Positions 1 through 9,459 are shown, counted from the stretch's first letter. The stretch is DNA of 64,000 nt from Streptomyces uncialis (GCF_036250755.1 NZ_CP109583.1:5169501-5233500); one strand, 5' to 3'. Numbers and translations: made by a program. Notes: generated from the letters alone by a model not told the origin.

Positions 1-134
1 CGGCTCTGTCAGTGGCGTCTGAGATGCTGGAATCCGCTCGCCTGAACGGGATGTGACGATGCGTCATGTCATCTGGGTCAGGTGGGCGGGGGGCAAGGCA
101 CGCAGTCCGGCAGCGGCTCTTCCGGGGGGAATAA

Positions 135-533
135 GTGACCAAGTGGGACATCGATCCTGGCGGAGTGGCGTCGATCCTGTCGCTGGTGGGCCTCGCCGCC
201 GATGACATGAGCAAGGACGTGAAGGGGTACGGCGAGGCCGTGACGGACGCGGCGGCATGGGCGGGCACCATCAGCGGCCCGTACTGCGGCAGCGCACCGG
301 CCGGTCCGGTGGGAGTGGCCGTCGCGACGTTCGCCTCCGACACCGAGGCGAAGATCAGGTTCCTGGCCGCCCGGACGAAGAAGTCGCTGGACGGCACGGT
401 CCAGGCGACCACCGCCTACGTCAACGGCGATCTGGACATGGCCGCCGAGGCCCAGCGCGCGGCGGCCAGGACGCCGGACCCGGCCGAGCTCAGAGCCGTC
501 GCGCAGAAGGACGACGGCCAGGGCGGGGGGTAG
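135..533 (+). CDS. WXG100-like (DUF6507-type) small secreted-protein candidate
   Basis: This 132-aa, mostly helical protein has a W-A-G motif at residues 42-44, in the middle of the chain, as expected of an ESX/WXG100-like helical hairpin. The GTG start follows a G-rich ribosome-binding site (GGGGGGA) by a few bases. It lies 5 bp upstream of a large polymorphic toxin gene, and a DUF6177-type gene follows two genes later; that arrangement recalls Streptomyces type VII secretion toxin loci. Seen: size, WXG motif, context. Inferred: it pairs with or escorts the toxin to a type VII secretion machine, which is not in this window. The exact family (DUF6507) is my recollection and is not verified. 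Confidence 0.6.
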   Translation: MTKWDIDPGGVASILSLVGLAADDMSKDVKGYGEAVTDAAAWAGTISGPYCGSAPAGPVGVAVATFASDTEAKIRFLAARTKKSLDGTVQATTAYVNGDLDMAAEAQRAAARTPDPAELRAVAQKDDGQGGG

Positions 534-538
534 CCGGC

Positions 539-2752
539 GTGATCTCCCCGGGTGGCATACCCCAGTACACCGGCGACTTCGCCGAACTGACGCGGTCCGT
601 CGAGCGGCTGCGCACCCGTGCCGTCGGCATCCGCGAGGGCGGGCAGGACGTGCACTCCCGGTTCCAGGCGACCGCCGGGTACTACGAGGCCCCCGAGGCG
701 GAACAGCTCTTCGCGTCGACCGCACCCGTCATGGACACCGCAGAGGAGTTCGCGGGGAACATCGAGGCACTGGCCGACGCGCTGGAGACCTTCGTCGCGC
801 AGGCCAGGCCGTACGCCGACCAGCTGCGGCAGCTCAAGCAGGACGCGTTCGACTTCGTCGAGGGCGTCGCGGACGACGACGACTGGACCGAGGACCAGGA
901 CAAGGTCGACGAGCACCAAGGGCTCATGGACGGTGTGGCGGCGGCGCGCGAGGGCTTCCAGACGGCGGAACGCGACGCTGCCAACGAGATCGGTGCGATC
1001 AGCCCGGTCATGTGCCGCCCCGACTGGGCCGTGGACGACGGTACGCACGCTCCGGGGATGTACGGCCAGGACGCCGCGGCCCTGAAGGGCGCCGGAGACC
1101 TGCCGTGGGGAAGCCCGGAGGGGCTCACGCACGAGCGCTGGAGCCTGGGCTGGTGGGGCCAGGGCGCCAAGAGCTGGGTGTGGGACGGGCTGGTCAAGGA
1201 CAGCGTCTGGGGTGGGGTCCAGGGCCTGGGCACCCTCGCCGGGTTCGACGGGGACCAGGCGCGCGACGACGCGTGGAACGGGCTGCGGCGTACCTTCGTC
1301 GGCGGCTACGCCTACGGGATGGACCTCGTCGGACAGGACGAGCACCTGTCCGGCTGGCAGCGCGGCAGCCAGCAGTACGCCAAGGAGTTCGGCAAACAGT
1401 TCATCGCGTACGACATGTGGCAGGAAGATCCCGCCCGCGCCCACGCGGCGGTGTCGTTCAACCTGCTCACGCTCGGCGCCGGTCCGCTCGCCGCAGCCTC
1501 GAAGCTCGGCAAGGGTGGTGTGGCCGCCAGGTCGGCGGGGGTCATGGGGCGGATCGGTGACGCCCTCGATCCGCTCTCCGGCGGTCTGAACGCCGCGAGG
1601 GCGGTCGCGGACCTGCCGAAGGTCTCCCAGGCACTGGCGAACATCAGCGACAGCCTGAAGTTCCCGCCCCCACGGTTCCCGGACGGCGCCCTCGACCTGA
1701 ACGACCGGTACCGGGTCGACAAGGACGGCACCCTCGTCCCCCTTGATCCGGACGGCAGCCCCAGCACCGGCCCGGTCGCCCGTGAACCCTCGGCCGCTGA
1801 GCGCGGCGCGGAGCGTGGAGCGGATGCCGCGCGGGAGCGGGACCGCGCGCGGGAACCGGAGTTGGTCGGTGCGGGGGGCCGGGGGCCGGAACAGTCCGGG
1901 GGTTCCGGGGCTGGTGGGTCCGGCGGTGCCGGGGACGGTTCTGATGGGGACGCCGGTGGTGGCTCCGGTGGGGACGGCCCGGGGGGTGGCTTCGGCGGGC
2001 CGGAGGGTCCCGGTGGGGGTGGCGAGGGGGGCGGCGGGGGCGGTGGTCCTGCGCGGCCCGGTGGGCCGTCACCCGGGGGGGAGCCCGCGCCGATGGTCCG
2101 GGGCGGTGAGACGGAACAGCGCTTCCGCGAGGCGGTCAAGGGCATGCCGGGCGCCAAGCGGCCGAAGCCCGACGTCCTCGAACGGGTGCTGGACCGGCTG
2201 GCGGCCGCGCCCGACGGTGAGCGGGTGGCCGAGGTCGTCGCGTCAGGCAAGTTCAGCCAGAGGACGAACTTCAGCGTTGTCGTCTCCGCGCTCGGCGCAC
2301 GGAGGGAGGGGATGTTCGGGCCCGCCGTCGACCAGATCCTCTTCGCCGAGGACCTGGTGCGGAGCGGAATCCCGGCACGCACCATCGACTTCGATCACCA
2401 GGTCCCGGCGACTTCCGACCTGGACGTCCGCATCGTCGACGATTCCGGAGAGGTCTACGGGTACCAGATGAAGCACCTCAAGGACCCGCTCGACCCTCTC
2501 GCCGAGATCACCCGGAAGAAGTACCTGGTGCAGCTCACGACATCCACAGCCGACCACAAGGTGCTGCTCGTGGACGCGGCACGGGGAACGCGTGCGGACT
2601 GGATGGCCGACGGTTCCTACGATGCCCTCATGGACATCCACCGGGGCGGCCGCGGCGGCAATGGTAAAGGCGTCGTCTTCGTCATACGCCTGGAGGAAGG
2701 ATCGCTCGTGATCCCGCCGGGCAGCAAGACCGATCCCAAGGACATGCTGTGA
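539..2752 (+). CDS. Polymorphic toxin: helical WXG-like N-terminus, Gly-rich linker, PD-(D/E)XK-like C-terminal domain
   Basis: The protein is 737 aa. Residues 1-150 form a charged helical region resembling WXG100/LXG trafficking domains. About 190-380 is a W/G-rich pre-toxin region. About 445-515 is an extreme Gly-rich linker. Residues 520-737 are a compact C-terminal domain. In that domain DLDVRI followed by YGYQMK (around 625-647) fits the D...(E/Q)xK core of a PD-(D/E)XK nuclease fold. The GTG start at 539 is preferred because the open frame upstream of it only overlaps the preceding gene. The stop overlaps the start of the next gene, the usual arrangement for a toxin and its immunity gene. 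Inferred: a contact-dependent DNA-targeting toxin delivered by type VII secretion. The nuclease call rests on one motif pair. Confidence 0.7.
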   Translation: MISPGGIPQYTGDFAELTRSVERLRTRAVGIREGGQDVHSRFQATAGYYEAPEAEQLFASTAPVMDTAEEFAGNIEALADALETFVAQARPYADQLRQLKQDAFDFVEGVADDDDWTEDQDKVDEHQGLMDGVAAAREGFQTAERDAANEIGAISPVMCRPDWAVDDGTHAPGMYGQDAAALKGAGDLPWGSPEGLTHERWSLGWWGQGAKSWVWDGLVKDSVWGGVQGLGTLAGFDGDQARDDAWNGLRRTFVGGYAYGMDLVGQDEHLSGWQRGSQQYAKEFGKQFIAYDMWQEDPARAHAAVSFNLLTLGAGPLAAASKLGKGGVAARSAGVMGRIGDALDPLSGGLNAARAVADLPKVSQALANISDSLKFPPPRFPDGALDLNDRYRVDKDGTLVPLDPDGSPSTGPVAREPSAAERGAERGADAARERDRAREPELVGAGGRGPEQSGGSGAGGSGGAGDGSDGDAGGGSGGDGPGGGFGGPEGPGGGGEGGGGGGGPARPGGPSPGGEPAPMVRGGETEQRFREAVKGMPGAKRPKPDVLERVLDRLAAAPDGERVAEVVASGKFSQRTNFSVVVSALGARREGMFGPAVDQILFAEDLVRSGIPARTIDFDHQVPATSDLDVRIVDDSGEVYGYQMKHLKDPLDPLAEITRKKYLVQLTTSTADHKVLLVDAARGTRADWMADGSYDALMDIHRGGRGGNGKGVVFVIRLEEGSLVIPPGSKTDPKDML

Positions 2753-3774
2753 TCACTTCAAGGGACCCAGTCGGTGACTGGACATGGGGAATCGATCCGC
2801 CGGCGGACGCGGGCGCCGTCCCGCCCTCCCGCGCGGCGGAGATCGCCTTCCAGGTGCGGGAGATCCTGGCACGGTACGAGCTGGCGGTGCCCACCGGAAA
2901 GGTCGACTTCCAGGTCCGGGCCACGTCCGACGGGCGGGACACCCCCGTCGATGCCGAGGGGATCGCCTGGGAGGAGGCGCCGCTTGCCCCGGGAACGGCA
3001 CTCTCGCGGATCGCGGCGCGGGCCGATGAGCTCCAGGAGTGGTTCATGGTGTTCCTGGGCCTGCAATGCCCCGGGATCTGGGTGGAGTCGGGGGTCAAGC
3101 ACCGTGCGGAGAAACTGTTCAGCATCTACGTCTATGTCCTGAGCGGCGGGTCCGTCGTGGTGACGCTGTCGACCTACTCCGACGCGTGGCTGACCCTCGA
3201 CACCCGTGAGCGTGAGCAGACGGACATCCACGCGGCGAACGCGCCCCGGCTCGCGGCGGCCTTGGCGGACATCTCCGCGCTGATGGGCGGACCGCCCGAC
3301 CCCGGGGACCAGAACCGGCACGCGGCGCCCACGGAGACAGGGTTCGAGGACCAGCGGGACGAGGGCACCGCCTTTGTGGACTCCTGGGGAACGTTCGAGA
3401 TCCTGGCGCGGAACGGGCGGATGTATCCCGCCGCGTCATCGGCCGAGGACGAATACGAGGTCTTCACCGAGCACCCCGTGCGGTACCTCGCGGTGCGGCG
3501 TGGTGAACGGGTCCTCGGGTACCTCTGGGTCTCCGTCGCCGGTGACGCCGTCGGGTACGAGCCGCGGACCGCAGCCGGTGACGAGGCGTTCGAGGCCGGG
3601 GCGCGGTGGGTGGCTCTGCTGGGCGCGGCCCACCGGGAGGGGCTCACGGCGCTCGCCGCGTTCGAACGGCTTCTCGGCCTCCCGCCCGAGGAGGAGAGGG
3701 GCACCCTCGCCGGACGGACCCCGGAGGAAGCGCCTTCGCTGGACGCCTTGCAGGACCTCTCCGGCCGTTACTAA
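2749..3774 (+). CDS. Candidate immunity protein for the upstream toxin
   Basis: This 341-aa acidic protein without signal peptide or membrane segment starts with GTG, overlapping the toxin stop codon (GTGA). It appears to have two parts. The N-terminal half (about 1-180) ends near PPDPGDQN, and the C-terminal half (about 200-341) has a DSWGTFEILARNGR opening. I do not recognise either as a named family. Its position directly after a polymorphic toxin and the translational coupling are the only basis for an immunity role. At 341 aa it is larger than most immunity proteins, so it may be a fusion of two units or a toxin-locus accessory protein. Confidence 0.5.
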   Translation: MITSRDPVGDWTWGIDPPADAGAVPPSRAAEIAFQVREILARYELAVPTGKVDFQVRATSDGRDTPVDAEGIAWEEAPLAPGTALSRIAARADELQEWFMVFLGLQCPGIWVESGVKHRAEKLFSIYVYVLSGGSVVVTLSTYSDAWLTLDTREREQTDIHAANAPRLAAALADISALMGGPPDPGDQNRHAAPTETGFEDQRDEGTAFVDSWGTFEILARNGRMYPAASSAEDEYEVFTEHPVRYLAVRRGERVLGYLWVSVAGDAVGYEPRTAAGDEAFEAGARWVALLGAAHREGLTALAAFERLLGLPPEEERGTLAGRTPEEAPSLDALQDLSGRY

Positions 3775-3895
3775 CCCTCCCCGTCCCCCCTTTCGCCGAC
3801 ACCGGTTGCCCGGGAGCCGCCTCCCGGAGGCACGCCTGCGGCACCTCCATGGGGCCCCTCCACGGCCCCGCCCAGAGCCCTTCGGAAGGCAGCGG

Positions 3896-5305
3896 ATGAC
3901 CCAGGACGCCATAGCCCTGACCCTCGTGATGCCGGACATCAGGACCCTGCTGGCCGCCTTGTACGCCGGGGGTCCCGATCTGCGGGTGAACCGGGCGGCG
4001 GGCGGCGCTGTCGCCCAGCTGTGCACGGACGACGGGCAGGTGCTCGTCTCGCTGGAGGCGCCCCGGTTCCTCCAGGTCCCGGGGGAGGTGGCGAGACTGC
4101 TCGGGCCGGGGACCGCCGCCGACGCGCCCGTGTGGTGGACGGAGGCACGGGCCACCACGGCGTCCGGCGAGGCCGGACGGCTGGCCGGGGCGATGGCCGG
4201 ACGGCTGTCGGCCGTGCTCGGCGGCACGGTCTGGCCGCCGGAGGCCGCCCGTACGGACATCGTCAGCGTGCCGCCCCGCACCGGTGCCGTGGTGCCGGGC
4301 GGTGTCGACGTGTGCACGGAGCGGACCCTCGTCGTCATCCAGGACCGTCCCGTCGTCGCGGCCACGGCATGGCTCACGGACCTGATGCGCACCTCCGTCG
4401 CCACCGGCCGTGAGCTGGGTGTCGTCACTCCGCCGGACACCCGGCTCACCATGGCGGCACGCGGTCTGCTCGGCCGCGGGCCCTTCCGCTGGGTCGTGTC
4501 CGACCCGGGGTGCGGCTACTACGACGGACTCACAGGAGTGGTCCTCGGCTGGGTGGACGGACGGTTCGTCCCGGCCGCCGGACCCGACGGCGAGCCGTGC
4601 GTCGCGGACGCCTTCCACACCCGGCCCGGCGCGGGGGACGGCGCGCGGCTGGCGTTGTCGATCCGCACCCTGCGTCCCGCCGACGGACAGCTCGTCCTCG
4701 GCGGTGCGCTGGAGCACGTCTGCCGGGTGCTGACCGGGGCGCCGCCCGCAGGCTGGTCCACCGCCGAGCCCGTCAACGTCCCTTGGTCACCGAGGCAGTT
4801 GACGGACCTCGCGCGGAGCCGGGCCCGGCGTTCGCTGCCCACCTGGTTCGCCGCCGTCGGCGGGCCCGGCCGCCCGCTGGCCGCCACCGTCCGCGTCGCC
4901 CACACAGCGGCCGGGATCGAGGAGCGGATCACCGTGACCGTGCCGCACCAGGCCGGTCACGCGCCGCCCGTGGAGACGCTCGCCGAAGTGGCCGGGACCC
5001 TGGCGCAGCGGCACGACCTCGCCACGATGGTCACCGAACTGCGTGCCGGGCGGACCGACCTGACCACGCCGGCCCGCTGGGAACCGCCGCCGGTGCCGTG
5101 CTCGGTCACCCTCGGCCCCGCTGCCGTGGCCGCGGCGGGAGCCGCGCGCCTGCGGCGCGCGCTGCCTGATGTCGTCCCCGACCCGCTCGGACCGCCCAGG
5201 GCTCCCGCCCTGCACTACCCGCTGGGGGACACCGCCCCGGCCGAAGCGTGGCGGCGTCTGGGACGGCTACGGGACGTGCTCGGCGGTCCCCCGGGAACCG
5301 GCTGA
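3896..5305 (+). CDS. DUF6177-type protein of the toxin locus
   Basis: This 469-aa soluble protein has no signal peptide. The open frame extends far upstream over the previous gene, but ATG 3896 is the first start after the preceding stop (3774) and has an AAGGCAGCGG site just before it. No catalytic motif is evident; there are alternating hydrophobic beta-like segments (for example TLVVIQDRPVVAATAW). From memory it resembles the DUF6177 family often encoded beside WXG100-like genes in Streptomyces. Its role is unknown; context suggests help in toxin export or assembly. The gene ends 49 bp before the convergent sulfatase gene. Confidence 0.5.
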   Translation: MTQDAIALTLVMPDIRTLLAALYAGGPDLRVNRAAGGAVAQLCTDDGQVLVSLEAPRFLQVPGEVARLLGPGTAADAPVWWTEARATTASGEAGRLAGAMAGRLSAVLGGTVWPPEAARTDIVSVPPRTGAVVPGGVDVCTERTLVVIQDRPVVAATAWLTDLMRTSVATGRELGVVTPPDTRLTMAARGLLGRGPFRWVVSDPGCGYYDGLTGVVLGWVDGRFVPAAGPDGEPCVADAFHTRPGAGDGARLALSIRTLRPADGQLVLGGALEHVCRVLTGAPPAGWSTAEPVNVPWSPRQLTDLARSRARRSLPTWFAAVGGPGRPLAATVRVAHTAAGIEERITVTVPHQAGHAPPVETLAEVAGTLAQRHDLATMVTELRAGRTDLTTPARWEPPPVPCSVTLGPAAVAAAGAARLRRALPDVVPDPLGPPRAPALHYPLGDTAPAEAWRRLGRLRDVLGGPPGTG

Positions 5306-5354
5306 CCCGTACCGGCCGAGGTACCGGCCGACGCGCCCCCGAGGACCCACCGGA

Positions 5355-7415
5355 TCACGGGGTGACGATCGCGAAGTCCGGGTCCGCGGTGTCCAGGACG
5401 GACAGCAGGGTCGTGAGGACCGCCGGGTCGCCGGTGTGGCGGACGGCGGTGAGGTCCGGGGGGTCCGGGGAGGCCGCCGCGTCCGCCAGGAGGGCCAGGA
5501 GCTGGGGGCGGGTCAGGGTGAGGGCGAGGTCGGTGTCGTCCACGGGGAGGGTGCTGCGGGTGTGGGTCAGGACGCCGTTGCGCAGGGTCATCCGGTACAG
5601 CTCACCGAGGTCGGTGAACGTCCAGCCCAGGGTGACCGAGTGGTCCCACGCGCGGGGGCCGTCCACCCGGATCGCGAGCGAGTCGAACAGCTGGCCCACG
5701 GTCAGGGCGCCCGCGAGGCTGCCCGCCCCGATGATCGTCGGCTTGACGCCGTGCCGCAGTTCGTCGGCGCCCGTGAGGTAGCAGTTGCGCCAGGTCGCGT
5801 TCTCCGCCCCGTACGCCAGCTTCTCGTAGACGGTGGCGAGCAGTTCGCGGGCGTCCGCGCTGTCCGGCGCGGCGAACACCGCGTGCTTCAGGAGCTGCGC
5901 CGCGAACCGGAGGTCGCCCTCGGCCACGTACCGCCGGGCCTTCTCCAGGACGGCGTCCGGGCCGCCGACGCAGTCGACGTACCGCTTGGCGCTCTCGGTC
6001 GGCGGATGCTCCCACAGGGACGACGGGTTGCCGTCGTACCAGCCCATGTACCGCTGGTAGACGGCCTTCACGTTGTGGCTGACCGAGCCGTAGTAGCCAC
6101 GGGTGTGCCAGGCCCGCGCGAGGACGGGCGGGAGTTCGATCAGCTCCGCGATCTCCGGGCCCGTGCGCCCCTGGTTCGTGAGCCGCAGCGTCTGGTCGTG
6201 GAGGTACGCGTAGAGGTCCCGCTGTTCGGAGAGGAACCGCCGCAGATCGTCCTTGCCCCAGGTGGGCCAGTGGTGGGAGGCGAAGAGGACCTCGGCGTCG
6301 TGCGTGAACAGCTCGATCGCCTCGGTGAGGTACCGCGACCAGATCCGCGCGTCCCTGACCTGGGCGCCCCGCAGGGTCAGGATGTTGTGCAGGTTGTGCG
6401 TCGCGTTCTCCGCCATGCACAGCGCGCGGTGCTCCGGCAGCAGGAAGTTCATCTCCGAGGGCGCCTCGGTGCCCGGTGTCATCTGGAACCGGAACCGCAC
6501 CCCGTCGATCGTCTCCTCCTGGCCGGTGTGCCGGATCTCCAGGGTCGGCGCCAGCAGCCCGGTCGAACCGGTCGACGCCGTGAAGCCGAGGCCCATCCCG
6601 ATGAGGCCGGCCGGGCCGCGCACCAGGTTCGATCCGGCGTAGTACGTGCCGCGCCGCAGCATGGCCGTCCCCGCGTAGACGTTCTCCGAGACGCTGTGCG
6701 CCAGGAACCCCTCCGGGGCGACGATCGGTACGTCGTCCGCCGCTGAGACCACCCCGAGCACCCCGCCGAAGTGGTCCAGGTGGGAGTGGGTGTAGACGAC
6801 GCCGGTCACCGGGCGGTCGCCGAGGTGGGCGCGGTACAGGGCGAGGCCCGCGGCGGAGCACTCCGCGGAGACCAGCGGATCGACGACGATCACCCCGCGC
6901 TCGCCTTCGATCAGCGTCATGTTCGACAGGTCGTAGCCGCGGATCTGGTGCACCCCGTCGGTGACCTCGTACAGCCCCGCCCGGGCGCACAGCTGCGACT
7001 GACGCCACAGGCTCGGGTGGGCGGTGTCCGGGCAGTCACCCCCGAGGAACGCGGTGGAGCCGAAGTCCCAGACGACCCGGCCGGGGTCGTCGGCGGCGGT
7101 GATGGTGGGGTGGGCGGGGGAGGCGACGAGACCACGGTCGGCGTTGACGAAGTCGGTGGTGTCCGGGGAGTCGGTGGAGTCGGGGGAGCCCGGGGAGTCG
7201 GTGGAGTTGTCGGGGGCGGTGGCCGGGTCGGCTGGGGCGGTGGTGTCGGTCGCGTTGGTGGGGGTGGCCGGCTCGGCGGGGGCGTCCGGTGCGGCGGGGG
7301 TGGGCGGCCCGTTCGCGGTGCCCGGGGTGTTCCCGGCGGGCGGGGCGGGGGTGCCGTCCGGGGTGGCGCCGGCGGCCGAGGGGTCGCGGGGCTCGGGGGT
7401 GTCGGGGGCCGTCAT
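5355..7415 (-). CDS. Alkyl/aryl-sulfatase of the SdsA1/BDS1 metallo-beta-lactamase type
   Basis: The 686-aa protein hydrolyses alkyl sulfate esters if it behaves like its family. The binuclear zinc motif THSHLDH lies near residues 208-214, followed further on by the conserved segments MAENATHNLHN and SHHWPTWG typical of SdsA1-like sulfatases. Helical dimerisation and SCP2-like C-terminal domains follow. The ATG at 7415 is chosen because GGAG lies 6 bases upstream. The first 75 or so residues are a low-complexity Pro/Thr/Asp-rich stretch without signal peptide, unlike secreted relatives. It is divergent from the Crp/Fnr gene across about 330 bp. Confidence 0.85.
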   Translation of the reverse strand: MTAPDTPEPRDPSAAGATPDGTPAPPAGNTPGTANGPPTPAAPDAPAEPATPTNATDTTAPADPATAPDNSTDSPGSPDSTDSPDTTDFVNADRGLVASPAHPTITAADDPGRVVWDFGSTAFLGGDCPDTAHPSLWRQSQLCARAGLYEVTDGVHQIRGYDLSNMTLIEGERGVIVVDPLVSAECSAAGLALYRAHLGDRPVTGVVYTHSHLDHFGGVLGVVSAADDVPIVAPEGFLAHSVSENVYAGTAMLRRGTYYAGSNLVRGPAGLIGMGLGFTASTGSTGLLAPTLEIRHTGQEETIDGVRFRFQMTPGTEAPSEMNFLLPEHRALCMAENATHNLHNILTLRGAQVRDARIWSRYLTEAIELFTHDAEVLFASHHWPTWGKDDLRRFLSEQRDLYAYLHDQTLRLTNQGRTGPEIAELIELPPVLARAWHTRGYYGSVSHNVKAVYQRYMGWYDGNPSSLWEHPPTESAKRYVDCVGGPDAVLEKARRYVAEGDLRFAAQLLKHAVFAAPDSADARELLATVYEKLAYGAENATWRNCYLTGADELRHGVKPTIIGAGSLAGALTVGQLFDSLAIRVDGPRAWDHSVTLGWTFTDLGELYRMTLRNGVLTHTRSTLPVDDTDLALTLTRPQLLALLADAAASPDPPDLTAVRHTGDPAVLTTLLSVLDTADPDFAIVTP

Positions 7416-7746
7416 GGGTGCTCCGTCCGTCCGCTCGGGGGCGTGGCCCGGTCCGCCGCCGCCTCGGTCCATGGGAACAGGTGGGGGAGCGGGGCGCATG
7501 TCGGTGGGGGCCGGAGGTGGGGTTCCCCGTACCCGCTGCCGTCCGACCTGGGTGGCCGCGCTCGCCGGACGACCGGTGCCACCGAGGGCTCCGCCCGGGA
7601 CGAGCTCCCGCGCACCGCCCGCTTTCCCCGGAGTCCCCGTCCCCGGGTCGTCGTCCCCGGATTCCCCGCCCCCGGGTCGTCGTCACCGGGGTGCGGACCG
7701 GGTACGTCTTCGCCTGGTACGTCACACGTGGCAGGAGGCCGGACAC
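7416..7746. other. Divergent intergenic region between sulfatase and Crp/Fnr genes
   Basis: This 330-bp region holds the promoters of both divergent genes. A 15-nt sequence (CCCCGGGTCGTCGTC) occurs twice, at about 7641 and 7670, which could be a paired operator. An AGGAGG ribosome-binding site sits at 7733-7738. No credible reading frame was seen. Confidence 0.4.
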
Positions 7747-8418
7747 GTGGGGGGCCGGATACAGGGAAGGCGACGGGTGCTGTCCGACGACGTGTGGTGC
7801 GAGTTACGGGGCCAGGGAACACCGAAGGTCTTCCGGGAACGCGGCGTGATGCTGCGCCAAGGGTCCCCGGGTACACATCTGCTGGCGCTCACGGCCGGGC
7901 TGGCGAAGGTCGTCCACCGGGAGCCGGGCGGCGCGGTGACCTGGCTCGCGTTCCGGGGGCCGGGGGATCTGCTGGGCGAGGTCTCGGTGTTCAACGGCAC
8001 CGCGCGGACGGCGGAGGTCGTCGCCCTGACCCCTTGCACGGCCGTGGTCCTGGAGGCCACGCGGTTCGTACGGTTCGTCGAGGAACGGGGCCTGGTGATC
8101 CATCTGATGCGTGAGGCACTCGGCAGGCTCCGGGAGTCCGACGCCCACCGCGCCGAACTCCTCACCGCGCCGCTGCTCGTCCGGCTGGCCCGGACGCTGC
8201 TGCGGCTCGCCGAACTGACCGCCCCGGGCACGGGCGCCGGGACGGTCCGGCTGACGGGCCTCAGCCAGGAGGAGATCGCGCAGGCCATCGGGGTGACGCG
8301 GAACGCGGTCGCCGACGGTCTGCGGCAACTCCGGGCGGACGGTGCGGTGGAGACGGCCCGCCGGGTCGTCGTCATCAAGGACACCCGGCGGTTGCGGCGC
8401 TTCGCCGCCATGGACTGA
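7747..8418 (+). CDS. Crp/Fnr-type transcriptional regulator with cyclic-nucleotide-binding domain
   Basis: This 223-aa regulator has an N-terminal cNMP-binding beta-barrel (about 20-130) and a C-terminal winged helix whose recognition motif is LSQEEIAQAIGVTRNAV. The phosphate-binding cassette region reads GEVSVFNGTARTAE, keeping the Gly-Glu and the Arg of cNMP binders. A perfect AGGAGG at 7733-7738 lies 8 bases before GTG 7747, which decides the start; the longer open frame upstream is antisense to the sulfatase. It lies 135 bp upstream of, and on the same strand as, a Pycsar-type cyclase gene. Inferred: it could respond to the cyclase product or control that operon. It is distinct from the core Crp at 46.3-47.0 kb. 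Confidence 0.8.
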   Translation: MGGRIQGRRRVLSDDVWCELRGQGTPKVFRERGVMLRQGSPGTHLLALTAGLAKVVHREPGGAVTWLAFRGPGDLLGEVSVFNGTARTAEVVALTPCTAVVLEATRFVRFVEERGLVIHLMREALGRLRESDAHRAELLTAPLLVRLARTLLRLAELTAPGTGAGTVRLTGLSQEEIAQAIGVTRNAVADGLRQLRADGAVETARRVVVIKDTRRLRRFAAMD

Positions 8419-8553
8419 GCGCCGTCCCGGTGTGATCCGGGGCACGCGGGAAGTGCCCAGCGCTGTGCACTTCGTCCCGGGCGGCGGCCGGATGCTCGAT
8501 GTGTCCGGTCCCGCCGCCGGGTTCACCGCCCGGCCCCCGCGAGGAGATCACCC

Positions 8554-9459
8554 ATGTCCGCGATCCCGCCCGTCCCGTACGGCGAGAGCCGTCCCCTGCC
8601 CCCCTACCGTGCCCTGTTCGCCGTCGACGCCAAGGACTTCACCGGGCTGCCCGCGGCCCAGCACGGCCCGGTCAGCGAACTGATCCCGCAGCTGGTCGAC
8701 ACCGCCCTCGAACGGGCCGGGCTGCATGAGTTGCGGGACGCCAAGCGCTTCCCCGCGAGCACCGGGGACGGGGTGATCTTCGGGTTCGACCCGGTCCATC
8801 TCCCGTTCGTCCTCTGGCCGTTCCTCGGGGTGCTCGACGAGGTGCTCGGCGCGTACAACCAGCAGTCGGTGGGACCGCAGGTCCGGCTCAGGGCCAGCGT
8901 CCATGTCGGCCCGCTGCCCGACGACGGCCGGCCGGGCGACGGGAACGGCACCGCCCGCAACGACACCCACCGGCTGCTGGACGCCCGCGCGGTCAAGGCG
9001 ATCCTCGCCGAGGGGAGCGAGCAGGTCACCCATCTCGCCGCGATCATCTCCGAACGCGTTTACGAGGACGTCGTACTCGGCGCCTACACCCGTCTGCACC
9101 CCGACCGCTGTGTCGAGGTCGCGGCCACCGTCGACGGCAAGAACTTCTCGCGGCGCGCCTGGCTCTACGTCCCCTCCCCGTCCGGGAACCTGGTCCGGGC
9201 CGGCGTCCTGCCCCGCGAGGAGCCCGCCCCGCCCGCCGCACCGCGGGAGGAGTCCGCCGGGTCGACGGAGACGGGGCCGGGGCCGGGGCACACGGGGAAC
9301 ACCCAGCGGGTCGGCGAGGGGATCGCCCTGATGGGCGATGTCGGCCGTGACCTCACCTACACCGGCGGCACCACGTACCGGGGCACCAACCAGCACTGGG
9401 GCGGCGGGGACAACGTCGCGGGCGAGAAGCGCGTCGGCGGGCCGGAGGACTCCCGGTGA
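8554..9459 (+). CDS. Pycsar-type class III nucleotide cyclase (PycC-like)
   Basis: This 301-aa protein has the class III cyclase layout. RALFAVDAKDFTG supplies the first metal-binding Asp (D25), STGDGVIFGF the second (D72), then RLRASVHVGPLP and NDTHRLLDA follow in the expected order through about residue 175. In known Pycsar systems such cyclases make cCMP or cUMP on phage infection and activate a membrane or TIR effector. Here a DUF5706-type membrane effector is encoded three genes downstream. Residues 215-301 are a Gly/Pro-rich tail containing VGEGIALMGDV, a motif echoed at the N-terminus of the next protein. GAGGAG at 8541-8546 sets the ATG. GTGA overlap with the next gene. Base specificity cannot be read from the sequence. 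Confidence 0.75.
   Translation: MSAIPPVPYGESRPLPPYRALFAVDAKDFTGLPAAQHGPVSELIPQLVDTALERAGLHELRDAKRFPASTGDGVIFGFDPVHLPFVLWPFLGVLDEVLGAYNQQSVGPQVRLRASVHVGPLPDDGRPGDGNGTARNDTHRLLDARAVKAILAEGSEQVTHLAAIISERVYEDVVLGAYTRLHPDRCVEVAATVDGKNFSRRAWLYVPSPSGNLVRAGVLPREEPAPPAAPREESAGSTETGPGPGHTGNTQRVGEGIALMGDVGRDLTYTGGTTYRGTNQHWGGGDNVAGEKRVGGPEDSR

Noticed and set aside
257..538. N-terminal extension of the toxin frame upstream of GTG 539
   Set aside because: It overlaps the WXG100-like gene completely and is an Arg/Gly-rich shadow; the coherent helical domain begins at 539.
5169..6746. Long plus-strand frame opposite the alkylsulfatase
   Set aside because: Antisense shadow of a gene with clear catalytic motifs; typical of third-position GC bias.
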